Assembly (NCBI GenBank): GCA_016190375.1 | Contig: JACPQR010000232.1 | Span: 1-32,309 of the forward strand | Reading direction: 5' to 3' | Source: Deltaproteobacteria bacterium | Lineage (GTDB): Bacteria; Myxococcota_A; Polyangia; JACPQR01 | DNA: 32,309 bases | In this document: positions 13,408-21,494 of the stretch, one piece after another | Numbering within the stretch: the first letter of the stretch is position 1 | Layout of the letters: every line of letters begins with the position of its first letter | The notes under the pieces: generated by a model | The model's database searches: none | Told to the model about the DNA's origin: nothing | The model's input: only the letters and a program-made list of their open reading frames with translations | Program-made: the position numbers and the translations under genes

Positions 13408-15462
13408 ATGTACCGGGGGCTCTGGCTGGCGGTCTGCCTCACCGCCGTGGCTTGCACGGGCAAGATCGGCGCTGGCCTCGTGCCCGGCGGCCTGGATGCC
13501 GGTGGCGATCCGTGCGCCGTCTTGCGGTGCCCGCCGCAGACTGAGTGCCTGCAGGGGCTCTGCGTGTCCGTCGATCCATGCGACGTGGTCGACTGCGACG
13601 GGGAGTTCGTCTGTTCGTTCGGAAGCTGCGTGAACGGCAGGCTCGACGAGGATGGCGACGGCTTCCCCGCCGCGTCGGACTGCGACGACCGCGACCCCGA
13701 GGTCGCGCCCGGGAGCGTGCGGCCATGCTCGACGGCGTGCGGGACCGGCACCTCCACGTGTCGGGACGGACGCTGGCAGGCGTGCACGGCGCCGCCCGAG
13801 TGTGCCTGCGAGCCCGGCGCGACCCGCAGCGAGGATTGCGGGCGCTGTGGCGAGGCGACGCGCCCCTGCGGGCAGGATGGTGTCTGGGGTGAGGCTGGTG
13901 CCTGCCAGGGCGAAGGTGAGTGCAGCGCCGGCGCTCAGGAGGTAGACACCTGCCCGACCGGCGGCTCCTGCAATCGGCGGTCGAGGATCTGCGCCGCGGG
14001 GTGCACTTGGGGGAACTGGGAGGACTGCGTCGGACAGAGCGAGTGCGAGCCCGCCGGGACCGAGAGCCAGGACTGCGGAAACTGCGGGGAGCGCTCGCGG
14101 ACCTGCACCGACCAGTGCCTGTGGGGCACCTTCGGCGACTGCGAGGGAGAAGGCACCTGTGAGCCAGGCGCTCAGGAGCAAGAACCCTGCGGGGACTGCG
14201 GGACCGAGACGCGGATCTGCGGCGAAGCTTGCGAGTGGGGGAGCTGGAGCGCCTGCGCTCAGGGCGCGTGCACGCCGGGCGAGACCGAGCCGCGCGGCTG
14301 CGGCAATTGCGGCACGCAGTCGCGCACCTGCCAGGACAACTGCAACTGGCGCGACTGGACCGGCTGTGAGGGGCAGGGCGCCTGCGCCACCGGGAGCTCG
14401 GAGCCTCGTGACTGCGGCGACTGCGGAACGCAGTCCCGGACTTGCCGGAGCGATTGCAGCTGGGCAGACTGGGGCGCTTGCGGCGGGGAGGGACTCTGCA
14501 CGCCGGGCGAGCCCGACTCGCGGAGCTGCGGTGATTGCGGCACTCAGTCTCGCACGTGTCTGAACGACTGCACGTGGGGCGGCTGGGGCGCGTGCGGCGG
14601 AGAGGGAATCTGCACGCCGGGACAGACAGGCAACCAGGGCTGCGGCAACTGCGGCTGGGGGTCGCAGTCGCGCACCTGCGCGGGCAACTGCACGTGGGGA
14701 AGCTGGGGCGCGTGCGGAGGCGCCGACTGCGGCCCCTTCATCGACACCCGCAGCTGCGGCACCGGAGGCGCGGGCGACGCCGGCTGCGGGATCCAGAGCC
14801 GGAGCTGCGGTGCGACCTGTGAGTGGTCGGCCTGGGGCGCCTGCGCTTCGGACCCAGGCAGGACGTCCAACTGCGACGACGGCAGCGCGTGTACGGCCGA
14901 CGCTTGCAACGGCGCGGGGAACTGCTCGAGCGCCAGCACCTGTGGCGGGGGGACGCCGAACTGCTGCGGCGCGGCGCAGGGCTGTCGCGAGTGCTGCAAC
15001 GCCGGCCAGTGCAGCGACGGGGATCCTTGCACGACCGACGTCTGTCAGGCGAACGGGACCTGCTCGTACACCGGCTGCGGCGGCGGGACGCCCCATTGCT
15101 GTGGGGGTGCGGGCTGTCGAGAGTGCTGCGTGGCGGCGGATTGCGGAGGGAGCCCCGGGGTCTGCCAGAACTGGGCCTGCGCAGGCAACACCTGCGTCGC
15201 GGTCAACGAAGTCAACGGGGCCGACCCCGACAACGAATGCAGCGGCAACGGCGGCCGCGACATCTGCTGCGATGGCTCCTGCGAGGAGTGCTGCGGGGGG
15301 GATACGTGGTCCTGCGGCGACGAGCCTGCCTGCGCGGACTGGGCCTGCTCGGCGAACACCTGCACGTTCGTGTACGAAGCCGCGGGGACCGACCCCGAGG
15401 GCGAGTGCAGCCCCACCTGCTGCAGCGGCTTCGGGACCTGTGATCCCTGGGGCTCTTGCTAG
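13408..15462 (+). CDS. Large Cys-repeat lipoprotein with MopE-like metal-binding motif
   Basis: 684 residues. Lipoprotein signal MYRGLWLAVCLTAVAC (Cys16). Early segments are of the CxxxxCPPxTECLQGLC type, then DEDGDGFPAASDCDDRDPEV (about 84-103), a calcium- or copper-binding motif of MopE-like proteins. Residues about 134-483 hold nine units of 36-40 residues of the form CxPGxxExxxCGNCGTQSRTCxxxCxWxxWxxC, with spaced Trp and Cys reminiscent of thrombospondin type 1 domains. After that come CTADAC/CTTDVC modules and CCG-rich units to the end. It is surely disulfide-rich and cell-surface; adhesion or metal binding is inferred. The repeats are diverged in sequence, so they are not a recent expansion. 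Confidence 0.88.
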   Translation: MYRGLWLAVCLTAVACTGKIGAGLVPGGLDAGGDPCAVLRCPPQTECLQGLCVSVDPCDVVDCDGEFVCSFGSCVNGRLDEDGDGFPAASDCDDRDPEVAPGSVRPCSTACGTGTSTCRDGRWQACTAPPECACEPGATRSEDCGRCGEATRPCGQDGVWGEAGACQGEGECSAGAQEVDTCPTGGSCNRRSRICAAGCTWGNWEDCVGQSECEPAGTESQDCGNCGERSRTCTDQCLWGTFGDCEGEGTCEPGAQEQEPCGDCGTETRICGEACEWGSWSACAQGACTPGETEPRGCGNCGTQSRTCQDNCNWRDWTGCEGQGACATGSSEPRDCGDCGTQSRTCRSDCSWADWGACGGEGLCTPGEPDSRSCGDCGTQSRTCLNDCTWGGWGACGGEGICTPGQTGNQGCGNCGWGSQSRTCAGNCTWGSWGACGGADCGPFIDTRSCGTGGAGDAGCGIQSRSCGATCEWSAWGACASDPGRTSNCDDGSACTADACNGAGNCSSASTCGGGTPNCCGAAQGCRECCNAGQCSDGDPCTTDVCQANGTCSYTGCGGGTPHCCGGAGCRECCVAADCGGSPGVCQNWACAGNTCVAVNEVNGADPDNECSGNGGRDICCDGSCEECCGGDTWSCGDEPACADWACSANTCTFVYEAAGTDPEGECSPTCCSGFGTCDPWGSC

Positions 15463-15580
15463 GTACGGCGCAGGCGAAGCCCTCCCAAGTTCGAGCTCCA
15501 GGTCGCGCTCGACCGCCTGCGGCGCTCGCGAAGCTCCAGCGATGCGGACCGACCGACGGCTCGGTTATCATCGGCGCAGG

Positions 15581-16549
15581 ATGATCCAGCACTCCATCGC
15601 TCACCGCACTCGCCCTACGCTGCTGCGGTTCCGCTACGACCTCGACGCGAAGACCACGTGCGTCGAGCGCTTCGATCTCGACGGGCGCGTGCTGGTGTCG
15701 CGCGCGGTCGCAGACGCGGACCGGTTGCTCCGCTACCCGGCGGCCGCCTCAGACCGGTGGGTGTGCGCCGTGATGCACGAGCGCAGGTGGGGAGCCCCCG
15801 CCTTCATCGAGTCTTTCGGTTGGGACGATCTCGCGCTCATCCGGCGCGACTCGATCCAGCACGAGCGTCTGGGCCTGTCGGGAATCGCGCTGGCACCCGA
15901 TGCATCGCGCCTGTCCGTCGATCGGTTCGGCGGAGAGCTCACGGTTCTCGACGTGCCCTCCATGGAGCGGCGCGCCGGCATTCCGGTCGCCGGGAACGTG
16001 CACGGCGAAGCGTTCGAGCCGGATGGTGATCGCCTGGCCTTTCTGCACACGGATCAGGGATCGGGGTCGGCGCTGGTGCATCGGCTTCGCGACGGCGCGG
16101 CGGAGCGAGTGATCGAGCTCGCCACGGCGCAGGTTGCGGACGACTCGACCGTGGGCGCCGTCGCATTCCTGCCCGGCGACCGCCTGCTCGTCTGGACCGT
16201 GCGGTGCTACGACGGCGCCGGCGTGGTCGCCGCCTACCGGTTGTCGGACGGGGGGCAACTCTGGCAGTGCGCGCTCGGCGCGCCGTCCGACTACGACACG
16301 CTTCGGGAAATCGAGGACTTCGATGGCGAGGACTTCGACAACCGCCTCTTCAACACCGAACTCGCCCTCGCCGTCGAGGGCGACACCGCGTTCATGGGGG
16401 GCATCGGCAAGGCCTTCGCCGTCGATCTGGCCACCGGATCCCCGCGCGTGTTGCCCATCGAGAGTCCCGCCTTCGTCGTTCGAGTTCACGAGTGTGGTGC
16501 GGTCCGGGTCGCGCTCGACCACCTCGGCGGGCTTCACGTGCTGAGCTGA
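15581..16549 (+). CDS. Cytoplasmic beta-propeller-like (WD40/YVTN-type) protein
   Basis: 322 residues, start ATG 15581 with an AGG just before it. No signal peptide. The sequence is a series of beta-strand blades (GLSGIALAPDASRLSVD, GELTVLDVPSMERRA, GEAFEPDGDRLAFLHTD, VGAVAFLPGDRLLVWTV, VAAYRLSDGGQLWQCAL), typical of WD40 or quinoprotein-like propellers. An acidic insert (EIEDFDGEDFDNRLFN) interrupts the last blades. The role is unknown; such proteins usually serve as binding platforms. It stands alone after the Cys-repeat gene, with 118 bp between them. Confidence 0.72.
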   Translation: MIQHSIAHRTRPTLLRFRYDLDAKTTCVERFDLDGRVLVSRAVADADRLLRYPAAASDRWVCAVMHERRWGAPAFIESFGWDDLALIRRDSIQHERLGLSGIALAPDASRLSVDRFGGELTVLDVPSMERRAGIPVAGNVHGEAFEPDGDRLAFLHTDQGSGSALVHRLRDGAAERVIELATAQVADDSTVGAVAFLPGDRLLVWTVRCYDGAGVVAAYRLSDGGQLWQCALGAPSDYDTLREIEDFDGEDFDNRLFNTELALAVEGDTAFMGGIGKAFAVDLATGSPRVLPIESPAFVVRVHECGAVRVALDHLGGLHVLS

Positions 16550-16649
16550 GGGGCAGACCGCGCGCCGTCTGGCCGCACCCGGAGCCGCCAAAGCTGCTGC
16601 TCCGGTTCGCTCGGGGCACCGCGCACCCGCGTCGCCTGGTCCCGCTGGG

Positions 16650-17144
16650 CGCGCCTGTCCGGAGGGCGTGTCGGAGCAGGAGTCGCTCGCGTCGGCGACG
16701 CCGTCGGTGTCCGCCTGGTCGGCGTTGACCGGGAGCGCAGTTGTCCTCGTCGTCCACGACGCCGTCGCCGTCGCTGTCGGGCTCGCAGGCGTCGCCGATC
16801 GCGTCGCCATCATCGTCGGTCTGCTCGGGGTTGGCCACCCCGGCGCAGTTGTCGTCGGTCTCGCAGATGCCGTCGCCGTCGGCGTCGTTCGTCGGGTCCT
16901 CCGGGCAGACCGTGTCACGCGCGCCGGGCGCGTCGTCCACGTCGGTGTCGGTCGAGTTGTCGCCGACACACGTGTCCACCTCGCCGCACTCGCCGTCTGC
17001 GTCGGCGTGAGCGTCAGACACCGAGCCCGTCCGCGTGGCGGGACGCCGCCGCCAGCGATGGGAGTCTTTCCCGGCGTCGGCGAGCGCCAGGTCCGGACGT
17101 GAGGACAGGGCGCGGCGCATGACCGCCTCCACCTCCGCACGCAA
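16650..17144 (-). pseudogene. Broken thrombospondin type 3-repeat protein gene
   Basis: On the minus strand from about 17144 one frame encodes Asp/Cys-rich calcium-binding repeats (DADGDGICETDDNCAGVANP, DDDGDAIGDACEPDSDGDG, DDEDNC). At about 16738 the repeat pattern jumps to another frame (LPVNADQADTDGVADASDS), so DNC-LPVNADQADTDG is rejoined if one base is removed. After that no clear coding continues. Upstream (17145-17184) the same frame carries GEALIEDIESDTLRAEVE but has a TAG at about 17182. It is therefore damaged at both ends. Intact relatives are secreted surface proteins. Confidence 0.65.
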
Positions 17145-17222
17145 CGTGTCACTCTCGATGTCCTCGATGAGGGCCTCGCCCTAGTCGTGGAGCCTGTAGG
17201 GTGGGAGCAGGTAGATCCTTGC

Positions 17223-17357
17223 TGGCTCGTCCAGCAGAAGGAGAAGTGCCGCACAGGTCACCTCTTGGTGCTCGTCGCGCCGGAGCTACACGTCCTGTTC
17301 CGGTACACGCCGCGGCACGACGGCGCGTCGGTCGACGAGTTGCTCGCCGCCTTCGAG
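17223..17357 (+). mobile_element. Remnant of an IS66-family transposase
   Basis: A ~45-codon plus-strand segment reads WLVQQKEKCRTGHLLVLVAP and then ELHVLFRYTPRHDGASVDELL. This is the internal IS66 transposase block that normally precedes the catalytic core (GYLVADAHAVYDHLY). It has no start and ends in unrelated sequence before the lipoprotein gene at 17409. No terminal inverted repeats or target duplications are visible. It is a dead fragment that marks past insertion in this damaged intergenic stretch. Confidence 0.68.
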
Positions 17358-17408
17358 TGTAGCCCTGGACCTTCGCGCCGAAAGGCGGCATCGTCCGCCC
17401 GCCACGCC

Positions 17409-17963
17409 ATGAAGAAACGCCAGTTCCTCCTCGCCGCGACGTTCCTCGCGAGCTGCGGCGGCAGCCGCGAGGAGCCGCCGCGCGCCCCGACCCCGATCGC
17501 GGTCGCCAGCGAGGCGCCCCCGACCGCGCCCTCGCCGGCGCCCGCGCGTCCGGCCGAGCCGGAGGACGACGCCAGCGCTCCGGTCGCCGGGATCCTCGGC
17601 ATCATGCGCGCCCCGAACCGTGACTGCCCTGGCGTGGGGCCGACCGCGAGCGACGGGGCCGGCCAGATCTCGCGCGAGACCGTGCGCGCCGCGGTGCGGT
17701 CCAACATGCCCGACCTGAGGCGCTGCTACGACGAGCTCGCTGTGCGCGATCCCGGCATCAGCGGGAGGGTCACCCTGGACTTCCGGATCGCGCCGGACGG
17801 CCACGTCGCGCACGTGCAGTCGACGTCCGGCGATCTGCTGGCGATGGACCCGACGTTCCTGTCGTGCCTCTTCGACGAAGCCTGCACGTGGCAGTTCCCG
17901 GCCCCCGGGGGCGCGGCGCAGATCGTCTATCCCTTCCTCTTCAGCCCGACACCCCCGCCCTGA
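17409..17963 (+). CDS. AgmX/PglI C-terminal-domain lipoprotein
   Basis: 184 residues starting MKKRQFLLAATFLASC, a lipoprotein signal with Cys16. In-frame sequence upstream belongs to the IS66 remnant, so this ATG is the natural start. A Pro/Ala-rich linker (about 20-65) leads to a compact C-terminal domain (about 85-180): SRETVRAAVRSNMPDLRRCY, ELAVRDPGISGRVTLDFRIA, GHVAHVQSTSGDL and a paired-Cys segment SCLFDEACTWQFP. This fits the AgmX/PglI C-terminal family, often seen in myxobacterial envelope and gliding-related proteins. The precise role is unknown. Confidence 0.85.
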   Translation: MKKRQFLLAATFLASCGGSREEPPRAPTPIAVASEAPPTAPSPAPARPAEPEDDASAPVAGILGIMRAPNRDCPGVGPTASDGAGQISRETVRAAVRSNMPDLRRCYDELAVRDPGISGRVTLDFRIAPDGHVAHVQSTSGDLLAMDPTFLSCLFDEACTWQFPAPGGAAQIVYPFLFSPTPPP

Positions 17964-18010
17964 GCCAAGCTCCCCGCCTCGCGCGGCTCCAAGGGCTGCA
18001 CGGACCCCGA

Positions 18011-18823
18011 TCAACGCTGGCGCGCCTCGCCGAGCTCGATGAGAACGTCACAGGTGTCCTTCGGGTGTACGAACTGGGTGAGAGCGAACCCTTCGTCGAG
18101 CGGCTCGTCGAACGAGAGGCGGAATCCGGCCTCACGCACGGCGCGCGACGTCCCCCCGATGTCCTGGACCCGCAGCATGAGGTGGTGCAGGCCCGGGCCC
18201 CTTTTCTCCAAGAATCGCGCGAAGGGTCCGGGGCCCGACGGCGCCTTCAGGCTGATCGTGCAGGGCGAGCAGCGCACGGCCGTCTCGTCGGCGGCGAAGA
18301 CGGCGGTGTCCGGACCGCTGCGGTCCACGGGCAAGCCGAGGGTAAGGAAGAACGCACGAGCTGCCTCCAAGTCGCGCACGGCCCACCCGAGGTGGCCCAC
18401 GGTCGGCTCTCCTGGACGCGGACGGCAGGGGCCCGTGCGTTCCCAAACTTCACCCAGCTCGATCAGCCCGCCGTGTGCCTGCCGCGGGTCCATCCACGCC
18501 TGGAGCTGCCATGGGTGCTCCTGCACACCGCCGAGGAAACGCACGCCCCTGCCCCGGAGCGCCTCGACAACGCCGGGCAGTCCATCGACGTCGAACATCA
18601 CGTGATGGATCCCAGGGCCCCTTTTCTCCAGGACGCGGGCGATCGGTCCTTCGCCTGCGGGACAACGGATCTCGATCGAGACGGGCGCGGTTTCGATGCA
18701 CGTCAACTCTGCGCCGACGTTCGTGTTCGGTCTCGACCGCTGGATTCGCAGGCCGAGAACCTCGAAGAGCCGCAAGAGCGGCGCCGGGTCGCGGACGACG
18801 ATGCCGACGTGGTGGACGAGCAC
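18011..18823 (-). CDS. Tandem VOC-domain protein (methylmalonyl-CoA epimerase/glyoxalase-like)
   Basis: 270 residues from a GTG at 18823. It contains two vicinal-oxygen-chelate domains. Domain 1 has VHHVGIVVRD near its start, EKRGPGIHHVMFDVDG and IELGEV. Domain 2 has VGHLGWAVRDLEAA, EKRGPGLHHLMLRVQD and VLIELGEA. The His and Glu positions are those that bind the metal in methylmalonyl-CoA epimerase and glyoxalase I. The halves share a 16-bp identical stretch 420 bp (140 codons) apart. The reaction is uncertain; epimerase-like or dioxygenase activity is possible. The start has no good ribosome-binding site. It is convergent with the AgmX-like gene. Confidence 0.85.
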   Translation of the reverse strand: MLVHHVGIVVRDPAPLLRLFEVLGLRIQRSRPNTNVGAELTCIETAPVSIEIRCPAGEGPIARVLEKRGPGIHHVMFDVDGLPGVVEALRGRGVRFLGGVQEHPWQLQAWMDPRQAHGGLIELGEVWERTGPCRPRPGEPTVGHLGWAVRDLEAARAFFLTLGLPVDRSGPDTAVFAADETAVRCSPCTISLKAPSGPGPFARFLEKRGPGLHHLMLRVQDIGGTSRAVREAGFRLSFDEPLDEGFALTQFVHPKDTCDVLIELGEARQR

Positions 18824-18981
18824 GGACCGATTGATCGCACGGAGCGTGGACGGACGTCTAGAGCATGGAGATCCTCGGCGGGGCCGCAGCGGCGGGCGTC
18901 GCGCTCGCGCGGTCGCCGCGAAGCAGCCGTTGCAGCGAGGGAGGACCCTGGGGCACTCTGACGCCCGCATGATGACTCGGT

Positions 18982-19135
18982 GTGAAGTACGAGCCGCTCG
19001 ACGGCGAGACGCTCGACCTCTCCGCGTTGCCGGCGGAGGACATCGTCGACCGGGCCGGCATCCGGCAAGGCGTGCTCGCACCCGACGCGGGTGATCCTGC
19101 AGGCCGAGGACGAGCTCTGCTGCAACGACGAGTAG
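18982..19135 (+). pseudogene. Possible frameshifted small gene
   Basis: The 18824-19141 stretch lacks a clear intact gene. From a GTG at 18982 a coding-like frame reads YEPLDGETLDLSALPAEDIV then DRAGIRQG. Near 19075 coding character moves to the next frame (TRVILQAEDELCCNDE), which ends at a TAG (19133-19135). Removing one base would join them into about 50 codons. No family is recognised. The remainder of the interval shows nothing notable. Confidence 0.35.
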
Positions 19136-19141
19136 CGCCCG

Positions 19142-19492
19142 TCACCCGCGCGCGGCAGCGCCGCAGTTCGGGCACATCTGGCTCGCGGGGGTGAGCAGGA
19201 AGGCCGACGAGCAGAACGCGCAGGTGAAGCGCTCGTATGCGACTGCGGTCCCCTGCGCCGTGCTCGGGTCAATCCGCACGCCGTTGATCTCGACCGGGCC
19301 GCGGACCCGTACGCGAGGCTCCGCCGCGGGGTCGCCGTCTCCTTGTGCGATCGCGTTCTTGATCCCCGCCATCAGTCGCGCGCAGTCCTCCATGTAGCCG
19401 ATCGGATCCTCGAGCGCGGGCAGGGCGGGCTTTTGCCCCAACGACACGCTCTCCCCGTACGAGCGGACGGTCCGGAGATCCAGACGCTCCAT
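19142..19492 (-). CDS. Zinc-ribbon protein, 5' end uncertain
   Basis: 116 residues from ATG 19492. The C-terminus is a zinc ribbon with two CxxC knuckles (FTCAFCSSAF and QMCPNCGAAARG). Before it comes VRVRGPVEINGVRIDPSTAQ, a beta-rich part. Coding character with high third-position GC continues upstream of 19492 as DDPWDEHEERRLFLAKGIFF and DDDISQKLDTWARLAEPLQ until a TGA at about 19657, with no ATG, GTG or TTG. The gene is therefore probably 5'-truncated or frameshifted near 19650, and this ATG may be only an internal codon. The function is unknown; zinc ribbons usually bind nucleic acid or protein. Confidence 0.55.
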   Translation of the reverse strand: MERLDLRTVRSYGESVSLGQKPALPALEDPIGYMEDCARLMAGIKNAIAQGDGDPAAEPRVRVRGPVEINGVRIDPSTAQGTAVAYERFTCAFCSSAFLLTPASQMCPNCGAAARG

Positions 19493-19755
19493 GTCGGGGA
19501 GGATCTGCGCCTGCAGGGGCTCGGCGAGCCTCGCCCACGTGTCCAGCTTCTGCGAGATGTCGTCGTCCGAGCCCTCGAAGAAGATGCCCTTCGCCAGGAA
19601 CAGCCGCCGCTCCTCGTGCTCGTCCCACGGATCGTCCCAGCCACGCCCGCAGAATCAGGCGGCAGCACATGGTCGTGCCGGAGCGCGTAGGACTTTCGAA
19701 ACGAGGAGTGAATCGCCGACCGCCCTGAGGCGTTGCGACCTGATACATTCGCGGC

Positions 19756-20841
19756 ATGCAGGTGCCACCACGAAGTCCGTCGGGGTTCCTGACGGTCCTC
19801 GCCATCATCGCGGTCGGGCCGTCCTTCACAGCTTGCGCGGGTCCGGTGCCGCAGCCGCCCGCGCCGGAGCCCTCGCAACCGCGCGAGCGGTCGGCGGCCC
19901 AGGTCGCCACGCCGGTCGCGCAGCCGACACCGCCCGCCACGCCGGTAGAGGTCTCGCGCCGGTTCCCGATCCTGAATGGCCGGCTCACCGCGCTGCTCCC
20001 GACGGGAAGCCACGAGGTGGAGTCGGAGGACGGTACCCCCGCGCTCGAACCCGGTGAGGCCGGCAGCAACAGCCGGCACGCGGTGTCGGCGGGCTCCTTC
20101 GAAGTGACGGTCGCGGCGTTCGAGCTCTTCGCACGCGTGGAGGCCGACTTCGAGCGCCAGGTCCGCGAGGGCGTGGCACGTTGGGAGCATCCACCGTCGG
20201 ACTATCGCCTCGAGCCGGTGGCCGCTCGCCCGCCCCTGCGCGTCCTGCTCCTGACACCGGTCGCGCCGCTGCCGTCGGGGATCTCCGAGGAGCTCGCGCA
20301 CGTGTGCCTGCTCTACGTCGCCCACCCCGATGGCACCGTCCAGGCCATCGAGCTGCATGCCCCGCGCGCGGCCGCGGTGACGACTGTCCTCGAGCTCGCC
20401 AAGCGGATCGGCGAGAGCCTGGACGCGGGACCCCTGCCGCTTGCGCACGTCGCCGGCGCACGCACCCTCTGGCGGATCGTGGGCGAGGTGCCAGACGGAT
20501 TCGTAGGCATCGCCGAGCCGGGGATGGACTTCTACTCGGCGTCCCTCGTGGAGCTCTCGCCCATCGCGTCGCCGACGAGGACCATCTCCATGTCCGTCGC
20601 GGAGGTTGGCCCAAATTGGTTCCCGGGGCGGCCCGTCGCAGGCCGGCTGTTCGGACGGAGCACCACGCTGTACGCCGAGCGGACGGGCGGTCTCTGGAGG
20701 CTCCATGGCCTCGTTCGGTTCGACGACCAGTCCGTCGCCGTCGATCTGTCCGCTCCCACGTCCGCCGGCCTTGCGGGTCTGCGGGCGATCGCCGGGAACC
20801 TCCGTTGGGTTGCTTCACCCGAGACCGCCGAGTCGCCCTGA
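19756..20841 (+). CDS. Hypothetical lipoprotein
   Basis: 361 residues. A rather long signal sequence (SGFLTVLAIIAVGPSFTAC) leads to Cys27, followed by a Pro-rich linker (about 30-65). The globular part begins RRFPILNGRLTALLPTGSHE and includes VHVCLLYV-like strands, ELAKRIGESLDAG and a C-terminal SVAVDLSAPTSAGLAGLRAI. No family is recognised. Alternating strands and a helix before the end suggest a compact alpha/beta sensor or inhibitor-like domain. It stands alone between damaged genes. TACATT lies 13 bases before the ATG and might be a -10 box. Confidence 0.8.
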   Translation: MQVPPRSPSGFLTVLAIIAVGPSFTACAGPVPQPPAPEPSQPRERSAAQVATPVAQPTPPATPVEVSRRFPILNGRLTALLPTGSHEVESEDGTPALEPGEAGSNSRHAVSAGSFEVTVAAFELFARVEADFERQVREGVARWEHPPSDYRLEPVAARPPLRVLLLTPVAPLPSGISEELAHVCLLYVAHPDGTVQAIELHAPRAAAVTTVLELAKRIGESLDAGPLPLAHVAGARTLWRIVGEVPDGFVGIAEPGMDFYSASLVELSPIASPTRTISMSVAEVGPNWFPGRPVAGRLFGRSTTLYAERTGGLWRLHGLVRFDDQSVAVDLSAPTSAGLAGLRAIAGNLRWVASPETAESP

Positions 20842-21009
20842 GAGGCGACAATCGTGACGGGCGGCGGCGACGAGACCGATGCCGATGCCGATGGTCGCGC
20901 CACCGCCGGCAACGACGCCGATGCCGATGGTCGCGCCACCGCCGGCCACGACGCCGAAGCCGACGTTGCCGATCGCGACGACACCGATCGCCAGGTTGCC
21001 GGCGGCCAC
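20815..21009 (-). pseudogene. Gly-rich AxG-repeat fragment (small gene or remnant)
   Basis: On the minus strand from a GTG at 21009 a 64-codon frame reads AAGNLAIGVVAIGNVGFGVV and then two copies of VVAGGGATIGIG. The rhythm of small and branched residues resembles the Gly-rich membrane or beta-helical repeats found in some myxobacterial proteins. No real N-terminal domain precedes it. The frame ends 27 bp inside the 3' end of the opposite lipoprotein gene. It is probably the leftover 3' part of a longer gene. Confidence 0.4.
20881..20952. repeat. Two 36-bp direct repeats inside the Gly-rich fragment
   Basis: 20881-20916 and 20917-20952 are adjacent direct copies that differ at one position (A to C). 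Each encodes 12 residues (VVAGGGATIGIG) on the minus strand. The near identity points to recent duplication by slippage or unequal exchange. Confidence 0.9.
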
Positions 21010-21263
21010 GGCGCATAGGACTTTCGAATCGGCGACAAGCCCGGCACGTGAACCCCGGCCCGCTGGGCGGGAGGCGTGCCGGAGGTGAAGGTGGGCGATG
21101 AAGGGGGTGTGCGAGATGTCGAAGTCGGGTTCTTTCGGCGCGTTTTTCGCCGAGCCGACGGGGGACGACTTGCTTCGCGTGCACGTTGACGCCTCGCACT
21201 TCGGCGACGGGCTCATCGGTGTCGTCAGCGACACAGCTTGGGGCTGGCGCAGAGCGAGTCATC

Positions 21264-21494
21264 GTGCTGACGTGCAAGGAGCTGGCGGAGATCGTGACCG
21301 ACTACCAGGAGGGCCGCATGGCCTTCGGGAAGCGAATGTCGTTCTGGCTCCACATCTCGATGTGCAGGCACTTCCGCGTGTACATCCGGCAGATGAAGCT
21401 CACGATCGCGACGCTCGGCAAGATGCCGCGCGAGCCGATCCCGCCCCAGGTCCGCGAGGACCTCCTCGCGCGCTTCCGCGACTGGAAGAAGTGA
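21264..21494 (+). CDS. Anti-sigma factor-like zinc-finger (zf-HC2) protein, one ligand lost
   Basis: 76 residues from GTG 21264. LTCKELAEIVTDYQEGRMAF, then FWLHISMCRHFRVYIRQMK and PREPIPPQVREDLLARFRDW, closely follow small zf-HC2 anti-sigma proteins. The Hx3Cx2C motif is present as His30 and Cys34, but the second Cys is Phe37; Cys4 is kept. Zinc binding may be weak or lost. No sigma factor gene precedes it. The upstream interval (21098-21263) contains only a doubtful frame (SKSGSFGAFFAEPTGDD) with a GAAGGGGG element before its ATG. Confidence 0.75.
   Translation: MLTCKELAEIVTDYQEGRMAFGKRMSFWLHISMCRHFRVYIRQMKLTIATLGKMPREPIPPQVREDLLARFRDWKK

Noticed and set aside
13324..15096. 590-codon Ala-rich minus-strand frame opposite the Cys-repeat gene
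   Set aside because: Ala/Arg/Val-rich translation is the expected reverse of Cys/Gly/Thr repeat codons; the plus strand has a lipoprotein signal and ordered repeats.
15749..17254. 501-codon minus-strand frame spanning the propeller gene and the TSP3 remnant
   Set aside because: Only a short middle part (about 16650-16735) has repeat character; the rest is an antisense shadow of the propeller gene or an out-of-frame reading of the TSP3 repeats.
20173..20190. Second sigma-54-like site (TGGCACGTTGGGAGCA)
   Set aside because: It lies inside a lipoprotein coding region, lacks the TT before GC and has no gene start nearby.
19686..21030. Shared 13-bp string TTCGAAAGTCCTA near 19690 and 21015 as a recombination site
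   Set aside because: Matches of this length are expected by chance several times in 32 kb, and flanking bases differ.
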